Positions 6,544-14,391 of a DNA stretch of 18,649 nucleotides are shown here, one piece after another. The notes below the pieces were generated by a model that ran no database searches, was not told the origin of the DNA, and worked only from the letters and a program-made list of their open reading frames with translations. Source of the DNA: Nitrospina sp. (lineage in GTDB: Bacteria; Nitrospinota; Nitrospinia; Nitrospinales; Nitrospinaceae). Position numbers and translations under genes: made by a program. The stretch covers positions 1 through 18,649 of the forward strand of contig SMVS01000126.1 of assembly GCA_004357435.1 (NCBI GenBank), read 5' to 3'. Each line of letters begins with the position of its first letter. Position 1 is the first letter of the stretch.

Positions 6544-9500
6544 TCAGTCGATTTCCACCTGCCTTTGGTGCATGGGGTAATAGAGGGCTTTTTTGATGGG
6601 GCGGGTCTCTCCGGTGAGCCGGATCAGGTTTGCATAACCCTCCAGTTGCGGCCGGTAGCGTTCCTTTTCTTCCCTGAAAAATCGTTCCAGATTACCCCCC
6701 TCGTGTTTGCCGGTTTTGTAGTCGATGATCCAGCGCACTCCGTCTTCCACATAGGTCCGGTCAATTATTTTATTGACGAAGCGGTTGCCGTCCACCTGAG
6801 TCAGAGCGTATTCGGAATGATCGTCCTCGTGCCTGCCCAGGATGTTTCTTCCTTGATTGTCTTCCAGGATATTGCGGAGGGCGGTCATGCCATCTGCCAG
6901 GGCTTCATCCAGGTCCGTGGGCGCCAACCCTTCCGCCAGCAAAGCTGTTTGGAATGCAGGGCCAACATCATTTAATCTATTCACATCCCATTGCTCGAGT
7001 CCTTGCTGAGTTATTTTCTGAAAATAGCGGTGGAGGACAATCCCCAGGCAACGCGCCTTGTTGCCGGCCCATTCATAAGGCGGCTTCAATTCTTCCTCCA
7101 GACTCAAATCAATAGCGGTGCCGGTCTTGATGGCCGGCGGGGGCGGCGGTGTTTTAAAATTTACCGGCAATCGCCGAATTTGGTGGGTCGGATTCACCGG
7201 AGATTCGATATCAGTGGGCGGCTCGGAAGGGGAAGGGGAACCCCAGGACGTTTCCAAATAGGGCCATAAATGGTCCAGATGGGAACCGGTCTGCGGCCTG
7301 CGTGTGCCATCACTGTTAGCTACGGTATGTCCGAAAAGGTGGAGTTGGTTTTTGGCGCGAGTCGCGGAAACGTACAGCAGGCGGCGCGATTCAAAGTTTT
7401 CCCGGTCTTTATTCATGCGCGCGAGGAACTTGTAAATGGGCGAGTCCTCATCCCCTGAATCGGAAATCGGTGCGAGAAGCAGGTCTTCTTCATGCGGCAA
7501 CCAGATGATCAACTGCTTTTCATTGGACTTGCTCTTTTTCCCTAATCCCGGAATAAGAACGAAGTCGAATTCCAATCCCTTGGCTTTGTGCATGGTCATA
7601 ATTTGGATGGTGGCGTCTTCGCTTGCCGAGGGGTGCGCATAGAGATGCTCCAAAATATCTTCGAAATGATGCAGGGTTTCAATTTCCCCGGACTCAAGGA
7701 TCTCAAATATTTTATCGAAAAAAACCTGAGTGTCTTGCCGCGAGTGTTCATCCATACAGGCCGGTCCTCCCAATTCCAGCCAACACCCTTCCAAAACTTC
7801 TCCGAAATTATTGTGATGCAGGGCATCGAGAGCCGGAGTCAGGATGGCAACCAGCCGTCCCGCCCGGCGTTTTCCGTCCGCACTCAGTTGCGATAGTAGG
7901 CTGGATCGATTCAGCAGGCTCCATACGGATGATGTTTTGTCTGCAACGCATAACCGGTGCAGGTCCTTCAGGGACAGGCCGCACCAGGGTGCCCGCAGGA
8001 TCGAAAGCCAGGACACCCGATCCATTGGAAATAACAAAGACCGCATGAGCGCCAAGAGGTCCAGAATGACTGGCCGGGAAGTGAGAGGATCGATTTCTTC
8101 CGCCCGGAATTTGATGGCCGCCTTCTGCAGGCCTGGTATGATTTTTTTGAGATGTGTGCGGCCCCGCACTAAAATGGCGACCGAACTTTTAGTATTTTCG
8201 GATTGGATCTTTTGAATGGTCGCAACCACCTGATCGGCTTCCTCAGTAGACTGCGCGTCATCGATGGGATGCAGAACGACACCGGGTTCCAAGGTGTCCG
8301 CAAGCGCGGCGTACGACCGGGTGTAGGCGATGGCACCGCGGTTGGGATCATCCTCTTTGGGAAGGATTGTCGAAAAACACCCGTTGACCCAATCCACGAT
8401 TCCTTTTTGCGAACGAAAATTGGTCAGCAGTTGAATTTTTTTGAGGCGGACCGATCCGATTCCTTCCTCTCGGATCTTTATAAATAATTCGACCAGCGCG
8501 TCGCGGAAACGATAAATGGACTGCATGGGATCCCCGACAATGAACAAAGTGCGTCCGTCCTGGGGTTCCCAGCCTTCGGTGAGCAATTTTAAAAGATCAA
8601 TTTGTTTGTACGAGGTGTCCTGAAATTCATCGACCAAAATGTGTTGCAACTGCATGTCGAGTTTCAAAAGCAAGTCGGTAGGAGCCATTTCGTGGCCCAG
8701 TGCTTTGCGGGCCGACAACGCGATTTCTGAAAAATCCGTTTTCTCCTTTGCACTGAACACCCCTCGGAGGGTTCGGGCGATTTCCGGCAGGAGGGTCAAC
8801 AAGGCTTCCAGAAAACCCCAATCCTCGTCGTTGGACCGGGGGTCGGGGGCCTGGGCTATTTCTGCCAGTGCCTGCCGCAACGCGTTATTTGAGGACAGGG
8901 ATTCAACCAGTTCCTTGAAACCTTCCTTCATGGCAATGGCTTCATGTGAATTTGTGGAAGGGAATCCGATCTTTTTATTTACACCACCGGGTTTTCGAAA
9001 ATCAAAACCCTTGGTTAAAAGAAGATTTGCGATGCCTTGCCATTGGTTCAACTGTTCGATTTTCGGTTGCGGTAATACTGTGATGTCCCTGAGGCATGCC
9101 AGGGGATGCTCCGGGTTTTCATTGTGTAAATTGCCAGCGCCGTAAGCGGCAAAGGATGGCAGGTTTTGGGCTAAGGGAGATGTGAAGTGGTGGGCGCAGT
9201 TTTCCAATCTGGATTGAACCAGCGCGGAAAGAATCTGCTCCTGATTTTCTCTGCGAGGCGTGTCGGATTTCTCAAAAAATTGAATCATCCACAGATCACG
9301 TTTTCTAAGGAGTTGAACGATTCGTTCTAAAAAACTTTCTTTGGAATTGTTCAACCTTTGCAGAATACGGCGAACCACCTCTCCCGGTTTTGTATCCTGT
9401 TCGACGAGATCCAGAACCTGGTGAGCTGTTTCCCGATACAACTCAATGGCATTTTCATCGATGCCAAGAGCCGATCCGATTCCAGATAACAGCGGTGTTT

Positions 9501-9885
9501 GCTGGGTCAGGGAAGTGCAGAAGGAATCGATGGTTTGAACTTTCAATCGTGCGGGATTTTCCAGCAAACGCCAATTTTGTCTTCTGTCCTGGGCCAGCGC
9601 GTCTCGTCCCAGTTCCCAGGTGAGGTGCTTGTGCGGGGCCTCCGGCGGCTGGTCCTGCACGGCATCGTCCAGCGCTTGCACAATACGCGCTTTCATTTCA
9701 CCGGCCGCTTTGCGGGTGAAGGTCATGGCCAGGATGTGTTCCGGTTTTTCGACGTGCGCCAGCAGTTTTAAAAATCTCTGAATGAGTAGCTCCGTTTTAC
9801 CCGACCCGGCGGGAGCCTGCACCACAAACGATTGCGATGTATCGAGAGCTTCCTGGCGGGCTTCGGCGTCCCGTATTTCGTTCAC
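6544..9885 (-). CDS. addA: AddA: UvrD-family helicase with RecB-type nuclease
   Basis: AddA is the ATP-driven helicase subunit of the AddAB helicase-nuclease, which resects double-strand breaks before RecA loading. The 1113 residues show the superfamily 1A order. Walker A APAGSGKTELL has its lysine at K30; AMTFTRKAAGEMKAR is motif Ia; HILVDEFQDTSYKQIDLL is motif II; LFIVGDPMQSIYRFRDA is motif III; IMTMHKAKGLEFDFV is motif V; and RRLLYVSATRAKNQL is motif VI. The C-terminal PD-(D/E)XK nuclease is intact: VLHRYF carries the upstream histidine, and IDR...IIDYKTG gives D1042, D1055 and K1057. The start is GTG, overlapping the addB stop (GTGA). A strong ribosome site lies seven bases upstream. The overall form resembles the AddA of alphaproteobacteria more than that of Bacillus. 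Confidence 0.93.
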   Translation of the reverse strand: MNEIRDAEARQEALDTSQSFVVQAPAGSGKTELLIQRFLKLLAHVEKPEHILAMTFTRKAAGEMKARIVQALDDAVQDQPPEAPHKHLTWELGRDALAQDRRQNWRLLENPARLKVQTIDSFCTSLTQQTPLLSGIGSALGIDENAIELYRETAHQVLDLVEQDTKPGEVVRRILQRLNNSKESFLERIVQLLRKRDLWMIQFFEKSDTPRRENQEQILSALVQSRLENCAHHFTSPLAQNLPSFAAYGAGNLHNENPEHPLACLRDITVLPQPKIEQLNQWQGIANLLLTKGFDFRKPGGVNKKIGFPSTNSHEAIAMKEGFKELVESLSSNNALRQALAEIAQAPDPRSNDEDWGFLEALLTLLPEIARTLRGVFSAKEKTDFSEIALSARKALGHEMAPTDLLLKLDMQLQHILVDEFQDTSYKQIDLLKLLTEGWEPQDGRTLFIVGDPMQSIYRFRDALVELFIKIREEGIGSVRLKKIQLLTNFRSQKGIVDWVNGCFSTILPKEDDPNRGAIAYTRSYAALADTLEPGVVLHPIDDAQSTEEADQVVATIQKIQSENTKSSVAILVRGRTHLKKIIPGLQKAAIKFRAEEIDPLTSRPVILDLLALMRSLLFPMDRVSWLSILRAPWCGLSLKDLHRLCVADKTSSVWSLLNRSSLLSQLSADGKRRAGRLVAILTPALDALHHNNFGEVLEGCWLELGGPACMDEHSRQDTQVFFDKIFEILESGEIETLHHFEDILEHLYAHPSASEDATIQIMTMHKAKGLEFDFVLIPGLGKKSKSNEKQLIIWLPHEEDLLLAPISDSGDEDSPIYKFLARMNKDRENFESRRLLYVSATRAKNQLHLFGHTVANSDGTRRPQTGSHLDHLWPYLETSWGSPSPSEPPTDIESPVNPTHQIRRLPVNFKTPPPPPAIKTGTAIDLSLEEELKPPYEWAGNKARCLGIVLHRYFQKITQQGLEQWDVNRLNDVGPAFQTALLAEGLAPTDLDEALADGMTALRNILEDNQGRNILGRHEDDHSEYALTQVDGNRFVNKIIDRTYVEDGVRWIIDYKTGKHEGGNLERFFREEKERYRPQLEGYANLIRLTGETRPIKKALYYPMHQRQVEID

Positions 9886-12578
9886 TCGTCTTCCTCCTCC
9901 AGGTCTTCATAACTTTCATCTTTCCGGCACAGAGTTGCCAGGTGACAATTTCTGCAAGTGAGATTTTTATTGAAGGGTTGGACGGAGGTCAATCCATCTA
10001 AAAACTCTTGGGCCAGCGCCTGGAGGCTGATTTCCCAGGCGGAGGTGAGCTCGCTCCATGAACCAAAACCGGTCCTGTCATTGTCACCGATGACTGCTAT
10101 CCCGGAAATGCCGTTGGCGGATTGCGCGACACCTTTGTATGAGCAATTTCCCTTACGAACTTCCGCGAACAGGACGGTGCCGGCAGGCGATTGCAGGTGG
10201 TAGAGAGGCAGTTGCGGTTCCTGAATCCTGTCATGGAACCACCCTGAAGTGGATGTCTTTCCCGTTTTATAATCGATGAGAATGGTATTTCCATCTCCGG
10301 TTTGATCCATCCGGTCGATGCGAAGTTTTAGTTTTAATCCGGCAACCTCCAAATCCAACTGATTTTCCATCCACAGGACTTTAAAATCTGGCCGCGCCAA
10401 ATCCTGTTCCATCCATTCCTGCAAAAGGTCTGTCAGGCGCTCCATTTCCATCCGGTAAAAGTGGCTGGACTGGGAAATAAAATCCGGTTGCGCGTTCAGT
10501 TCCTTTTCGACACATTTCCTTATGGAGTCTTTCAGTTTATTATTTGATTGCAGTTCATGCAAGGTTTTGGATGATCGTACTTTCCTCCAAAAGTTCTCAA
10601 GAATATTGTGAACCAAAATACCCCGGGCCGCGCCGGTCATGTCGACTTCCGGAATTTTGAAATCCCTGGCGCCCAGGCGATGCACGGCGAAAGCGCGAAA
10701 CGGACATTCCGCTTGATTTTTTAGAAGGGATGAGCCGCCTCCAATCAATTCTTTTTCTTCTGGATGGATCGCCACATGGGTGGCATCCTTATAGATCTCC
10801 AAATCCTGCAACGCGGAAATCCGGTCGATCACTCGGTGGCTGGAAGCCTGCTCGGCAAGGGCGGGTTTATCTCCGATGCATTTTAGGAGCGGGCTCAGGG
10901 TGAGTTCTTTGTCGCCTTCCCAGTTGGGATAACTGAACACGATATGGTCGGAGGAGGCCAGCCATTTGTGGAAAATTTGTTCGGCGAACTGCAACTCCCT
11001 TTCGGCTGTGGAGTGTGGCAATTCGAAACCTTTTTGAAGATGAAATGGGATGAAGGGATTGGGGCGGGGAATTCCCGGTAAAGTATCCGAATGGCATCCC
11101 ATGATCCATAGATGGTCAAACTTCATTCCTGACGATTCATCCAATATCTGTATCGGTTCTTCGCGCGTTTTGGGTTGGAAAACTTTTTCCTCCGCAATCT
11201 GGGTCAATAAGGCGATGGCTCGCGGGCGTCCCACCTTGCCAACCATCCGGTCAAGTGAAGCCAAATCATCCAGACAAGCGTTCCAGGATCCCCAAGTCTG
11301 GTATTGAGCGCTGTTCAAAGTTTCCTCACCAGAAAAAGGCCATCCCAACTTTTTTAAAAACCTGGCAACCCGCCGGGCCCACTGGCTCGGGGTTTGCGTC
11401 CAATGTTCTTTGCGCCAATTCTGAATGGCGCCAATAACGGAAATAAAAATTGGAATATTTCCATTCTGATATTTCTTAATGAAACGGTCCAACGCTATAC
11501 GGGTGGTATTCCCGTTGCGCAGTTTTGTGTCCAGAGTGAGCCGGGCTTCTTGTTCGTCTTTATCACCTTTCAGGAAACGGGAAGTGAGAAGATTTGAAAA
11601 ATCTGAAAAGGACAGGGTGGCGTCATCCAGAGATAAAACCATCAAGGCCTGATGGATCATGGGTTCCTGCGACAAGGGCGACCCCAAAGAAAGGTTGAAG
11701 GGCGCTTCCCCGGCGCGCCAGGGATACACACTTTCGGGGTCCAGCTCGGCCCGCATTTCCTTCAATAAAACTGATCGGTAATTCTCCAGGTCCGGCACGA
11801 TGATGCCCACCGTTTCACCCTTTTTAAATACCGAGCGGACCCAGCGTGCGCATTGCACCGCTTCCTGTCTTTGGTCCAATATTTTAAAAATGGAAATATC
11901 TTTGCCCTGACTCAGGGTTTTATAATCCTGTGGTGAATCGGCTTTCTCAGGATTTGGGTTGAATTCAATTTTTGTTTGGTGGTCCCTCAGTAAATCCAAC
12001 CACGCGTTTAATTGGGGTGTGATCTCGTCGAAGCCCGCCAGTTCAATCCGGTCGGGGGTGGCAATGTCCCCGCGCTTCATCGCTTCCCGGACCGCGTCCA
12101 GCATTTCGGAGGAGTCCAGCGCGTGCCATTCCTTTAGCTTTTTCCGATAAGTTTTCAGCCACCGGTGAAAAGAGATTGTTTCCTGAGTCCAGGTGTATTG
12201 CTCGGCCTGCACGGGGATGCGGTACTGATTGATGAGGGTGTAGGCTTGGGCGGCTTGCGCGGCCGCACCGCGCAGGTGCAACAGGTCCAGTTGCGAGGTT
12301 TCGGGGTCCCGGCGGGCGATCTGCTCCCAGAGTTTTTGGGATTGAAGTTTGGTCAGAACGTATTGTTGTGGCCAGGATTGAAGCCAGATTTCCTTCAGCC
12401 AGGAATCCAAAGCGTGAATGGCTGGGGTTTGCCAAATTGGGTAATTGGATTGCGCCTGCTCCGTATTGTGTTGCAGATGAAGCCACCGGGCCAGGCGTGG
12501 ACTGGCAGTGAGGATCAGAGAATCGGAATGGGTCGAAGGCACCATGGACGCGAAAATTGCGCAGGAGCGCGAATGCAA
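9882..12578 (-). CDS. addB: AddB-like PD-(D/E)XK nuclease subunit with Fe-S cysteines
   Basis: This is the partner of AddA in break resection. At up to 898 residues it fits the family of roughly 900-residue AddB-related DNA repair proteins. The N-terminal half is a degenerate helicase: the first strand SLILTASPRLARWL has no Walker A glycine-lysine loop, so ATP hydrolysis here is unlikely. The C-terminal nuclease is complete, with RIDRMDQTGDGNTILIDYKTGK containing D769 and K771. Four cysteines bracket it: C625 in ECPFRAF and C875, C878, C884 in CRNCHLATLC. This is the layout of the AddB iron-sulfur cluster. The frame opens at TTG (12576-12578), with an in-frame ATG 11 codons later (12543-12545). 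Neither has a clear ribosome site, and the family-like sequence begins only after the ATG. It starts 59 bp after moaE. Confidence 0.88.
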   Translation of the reverse strand: MHSRSCAIFASMVPSTHSDSLILTASPRLARWLHLQHNTEQAQSNYPIWQTPAIHALDSWLKEIWLQSWPQQYVLTKLQSQKLWEQIARRDPETSQLDLLHLRGAAAQAAQAYTLINQYRIPVQAEQYTWTQETISFHRWLKTYRKKLKEWHALDSSEMLDAVREAMKRGDIATPDRIELAGFDEITPQLNAWLDLLRDHQTKIEFNPNPEKADSPQDYKTLSQGKDISIFKILDQRQEAVQCARWVRSVFKKGETVGIIVPDLENYRSVLLKEMRAELDPESVYPWRAGEAPFNLSLGSPLSQEPMIHQALMVLSLDDATLSFSDFSNLLTSRFLKGDKDEQEARLTLDTKLRNGNTTRIALDRFIKKYQNGNIPIFISVIGAIQNWRKEHWTQTPSQWARRVARFLKKLGWPFSGEETLNSAQYQTWGSWNACLDDLASLDRMVGKVGRPRAIALLTQIAEEKVFQPKTREEPIQILDESSGMKFDHLWIMGCHSDTLPGIPRPNPFIPFHLQKGFELPHSTAERELQFAEQIFHKWLASSDHIVFSYPNWEGDKELTLSPLLKCIGDKPALAEQASSHRVIDRISALQDLEIYKDATHVAIHPEEKELIGGGSSLLKNQAECPFRAFAVHRLGARDFKIPEVDMTGAARGILVHNILENFWRKVRSSKTLHELQSNNKLKDSIRKCVEKELNAQPDFISQSSHFYRMEMERLTDLLQEWMEQDLARPDFKVLWMENQLDLEVAGLKLKLRIDRMDQTGDGNTILIDYKTGKTSTSGWFHDRIQEPQLPLYHLQSPAGTVLFAEVRKGNCSYKGVAQSANGISGIAVIGDNDRTGFGSWSELTSAWEISLQALAQEFLDGLTSVQPFNKNLTCRNCHLATLCRKDESYEDLEEEDE
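9893..9898 (-). promoter_or_regulatory. Ribosome binding site fixing the addA GTG start
   Basis: AGGAGG on the minus strand lies seven bases before the GTG at 9883-9885. It sits inside the acid-rich last codons of addB (EDLEEEDE). It decides for the GTG start and implies coupled synthesis of AddB and AddA in near-equal amounts. Confidence 0.8.
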
Positions 12579-12637
12579 GAACCGGAGTAAAAACCGGCAT
12601 AATTATTTATGGACTGAAACCCAGGGTGAAAAATTAT

Positions 12638-13075
12638 TCAGGGAGTGGCCTGAACCCAGACCTCCCCTTTGGTTGTGGTTTCCCGTTTCCAGATCGGCGT
12701 GGTGCGTTTCAGTTCCGAAATGGCCCACTCGCAGGCTTTGAAGGTCTCCTGCCGGTGTTCGCCGCAGGTTATGATGAGGACAATATTATCGCCGATGTCA
12801 ATGTGGCCGATGCGGTGAACGATGCTCATGTCGATGAGTCCAAAATCCGCGATGCCCTTTTCCCGGATTTCCGCCAACTTTTTCTCCGCCATCTGCGGAT
12901 AATGCTCAAAGTTCAAGTCGGCAATTTTCTCACCCTTGCTCGTCTCCCGGCCCGTGCCCAGGAAAACTGTTATTCCGCCGATGTTGCGGGACGATTTTTT
13001 CATGAACTCAATTTCATCGGTGACCGAAAAATCTTCTTTTTGAATTCTGACTTTGGATTCGGTGGCGGACCTCAT
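12638..13075 (-). CDS. moaE: Molybdopterin synthase catalytic subunit MoaE
   Basis: MoaE binds cyclic pyranopterin monophosphate and, with thiocarboxylated MoaD, inserts two sulfurs to make molybdopterin. The 145-residue protein contains IGGITVFLGTGRE, the HYPQMAEKKLAEI helix, HRIGHIDIGDNIVLIITCGEHRQETF and the catalytic-lysine region LKRTTPIWKRE. K123 and K130, seven apart, match the E. coli K119/K126 spacing. The open frame extends 35 codons further upstream to 13180. That extension runs through the end of moaD in another frame and has no family resemblance. The ATG at 13073-13075 has AAGGA seven bases upstream and begins exactly where MoaE homology starts, so I chose it. It lies 13 bp after the moaD stop. 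Confidence 0.94.
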   Translation of the reverse strand: MRSATESKVRIQKEDFSVTDEIEFMKKSSRNIGGITVFLGTGRETSKGEKIADLNFEHYPQMAEKKLAEIREKGIADFGLIDMSIVHRIGHIDIGDNIVLIITCGEHRQETFKACEWAISELKRTTPIWKRETTTKGEVWVQATP

Positions 13076-13088
13076 AAAAATTTCCTTA

Positions 13089-13340
13089 TCAAGAGCCTCC
13101 GGAAAAAGGCGGGAGTAGGGCAATTTCATCGCCATCGTGCACCACCGCATCCAGAGAAACGACATCGTAATTGACGGCAACCATGATCTTCTTTTCTTTG
13201 ATCAAAGTTGCGATTTGGGGCAATGTCTGACTGATAGCTTCCCACACTTGGTCCAGAGTGGTTTCCTTTCCCAGGTCAAACCGTTCTTCATCTTTGCCCG
13301 CTATCTGTTTGAGGTTGGCGAAATACTTTACGGTAATCAT
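13089..13340 (-). CDS. moaD: Molybdopterin synthase sulfur-carrier subunit MoaD
   Basis: MoaD is a ubiquitin-fold sulfur carrier of 83 residues. It starts MITVKYFANLKQIAG and ends DGDEIALLPPFSGGS. The family normally ends in an exposed Gly-Gly, which is adenylated and then thiocarboxylated. Here one serine follows the pair; the stop codon at 13089-13091 leaves no doubt in the sequence as given. The start is the ATG at 13338-13340, two bases after the moaC stop (TGA-CC-ATG). The open frame continues upstream only as an out-of-phase shadow of moaC. Its place between moaC and moaE settles the identity; whether the extra residue matters is discussed in the findings. Confidence 0.93.
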   Translation of the reverse strand: MITVKYFANLKQIAGKDEERFDLGKETTLDQVWEAISQTLPQIATLIKEKKIMVAVNYDVVSLDAVVHDGDEIALLPPFSGGS

Positions 13341-13342
13341 GG

Positions 13343-13855
13343 TCACACTTCCGCGGTTTTTTTGCGAACAAATTCGCCGGACTTGCCGCCCGCTTTGTAT
13401 TCCAAACGGATCTGATCGAACACCATCCCCTTGTCGACGGCCTTGCACATGTCGTAGAGGGTGAGTGCTGTTATCGTGACCGCCGTCAGCGCTTCCATCT
13501 CCACACCCGTTTGGCCGGTGACTTTGACCGTGGCGGTGATGTCTATCGAGCACATGCCGGTTTTGGGGTCGGGATCGCGATTTTCCTTGAACTGTATATT
13601 GACCCCGGTCAATGCCAGGGGATGGCACATGGGAATGATCTCCGGAGTTTTCTTGGCGCCCATAATTCCCGCCACCTGGGCTACCGCCAGAACGTCACCT
13701 TTTTTGATCTGGCCTTCCTGGATCAATTGCAGGGTTGCCGGTAGCATGTGGACCGTGCCCTGGGCGGTCGCCACCCGCTCGGTGATCGCTTTACCGGTGA
13801 CGTCGACCATCTTGGCCCGGCCTTCTTCGTTAAAATGGGTGAGTGGATTGCTCAT
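13343..13855 (-). CDS. moaC: Cyclic pyranopterin monophosphate synthase MoaC
   Basis: MoaC acts after the radical-SAM enzyme MoaA, converting 3',8-cyclo-7,8-dihydro-GTP to cyclic pyranopterin monophosphate, the first stable Moco intermediate. The 170 residues hold the family blocks FNEEGRAKMVDVTGK, KKGDVLAVAQVAGIMGAKKT (with the K51 region), IPMCHPLALTGV at about 75-85, GVEMEALTAV at 117-126 and YDMCKAVDKGM at 134-144, whose D135 fits the catalytic aspartate. The ATG at 13853-13855 is preceded by a weak GGTGG. It lies 30 bp downstream of the VOC gene and two bases before moaD. moaA is not in the window, so the pathway must be completed elsewhere. Confidence 0.96.
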   Translation of the reverse strand: MSNPLTHFNEEGRAKMVDVTGKAITERVATAQGTVHMLPATLQLIQEGQIKKGDVLAVAQVAGIMGAKKTPEIIPMCHPLALTGVNIQFKENRDPDPKTGMCSIDITATVKVTGQTGVEMEALTAVTITALTLYDMCKAVDKGMVFDQIRLEYKAGGKSGEFVRKKTAEV

Positions 13856-13885
13856 GCCACCATCTTACAATAAATGAGTTTGACT

Positions 13886-14269
13886 TTAAACGTTTTGATG
13901 GCTTTTTTCGCCGGGCGGCTCGTACAGGCCCAAAAGGTTGCCATCCCAGTCCTGAAAAGTGGCCATTTTACCATGCGGCCGGATTTGCAGTTCCTGAACG
14001 AATCGAACTCCTTTATTTTTCAAGGCTTCTATAGCGTTCTCGATGGGTTGGGCCTGCAGGGAAACTACCGCCGGATTGACCGTCTGAAAAGTTTCTGAGG
14101 ATTTTAATTGATGCACGGCAAACCGTTGGCCGCCGATGTCGAACTCGGCCCACTCATCCGTTCGCAACAAAAGTTTGAGGCCCAGAACATCACGGTAAAA
14201 TTCCACCGCCCGCTCCAGGTTTTTTGTCGCATAATGAGTGAACGCAATTTTTTCAAACAGAGCTGTCAT
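13886..14269 (-). CDS. VOC (glyoxalase/dioxygenase fold) family protein
   Basis: This is a 127-residue protein of the vicinal-oxygen-chelate superfamily with two beta-alpha-beta-beta-beta halves. The first half is FTHYATKNLERAVEFYRDVLGLKLL. The second ends TFQDWDGNLLGLYEP. Likely metal ligands are H12, H53 (or nearby E42) and E117, in the positions usual for the family, so a divalent-metal enzyme is plausible. The superfamily covers glyoxalase I, dioxygenases, epimerases and resistance proteins, and nothing here picks one. It is the first gene of the minus-strand run into moaCDE and addBA, 30 bp before moaC. The start ATG (14267-14269) has only a GGA about eight bases upstream. It diverges from the ceramidase-like gene across 122 bp. 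Confidence 0.82.
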   Translation of the reverse strand: MTALFEKIAFTHYATKNLERAVEFYRDVLGLKLLLRTDEWAEFDIGGQRFAVHQLKSSETFQTVNPAVVSLQAQPIENAIEALKNKGVRFVQELQIRPHGKMATFQDWDGNLLGLYEPPGEKSHQNV

Positions 14270-14316
14270 TTAAATTTCCAAAAAATTCTTTGAGCTTCAA
14301 TCGACTCTATCCGGGT

Positions 14317-14322
14317 CATTAT
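14317..14322 (-). promoter_or_regulatory. Perfect -10 box for the VOC-moa-add run
   Basis: On the minus strand 14317-14322 reads TATAAT. Transcription would start near 14310, giving a leader of about 40 bases before the VOC ATG. No good -35 box lies 16-18 bp upstream and there is no extended -10 TG, so this is a partial match. The leader is too short to hold a molybdenum-cofactor riboswitch. Confidence 0.35.
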
Positions 14323-14391
14323 ATGATGAACAATGAAGTTTTGGATCATCCTTTTCTTTAAAACAGGCAAATTCGAAAGTAACGGTAAACC

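Noticed and set aside
12043..12600. 185-codon minus-strand frame over the addB start
   Set aside because: It overlaps the recognisable AddB N-terminus in another frame, and its Pro/Arg/Ser-rich composition is typical of an out-of-phase reading.
12579..12637. AT-rich inverted repeat between moaE and addB as a terminator
   Set aside because: The possible stem ATAATT/AATTAT is only six A-T pairs with no following T run; it would not terminate transcription.
13076..13180. 35-codon N-terminal extension of the moaE frame
   Set aside because: It overlaps the end of moaD in another frame, shows no MoaE resemblance, and an ATG with a good ribosome site stands exactly at the family start.
13341..13628. 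N-terminal extension of the moaD frame
   Set aside because: It lies wholly inside moaC out of phase and is low-complexity Arg/Gly/His text typical of a shadow frame; MoaD homology starts at the ATG at 13338-13340.
14270..14310. Molybdenum-cofactor riboswitch in the leader of the moa run
   Set aside because: Only about 40 bases separate the predicted start from the VOC ATG, too short for that riboswitch, and no matching fold is seen.
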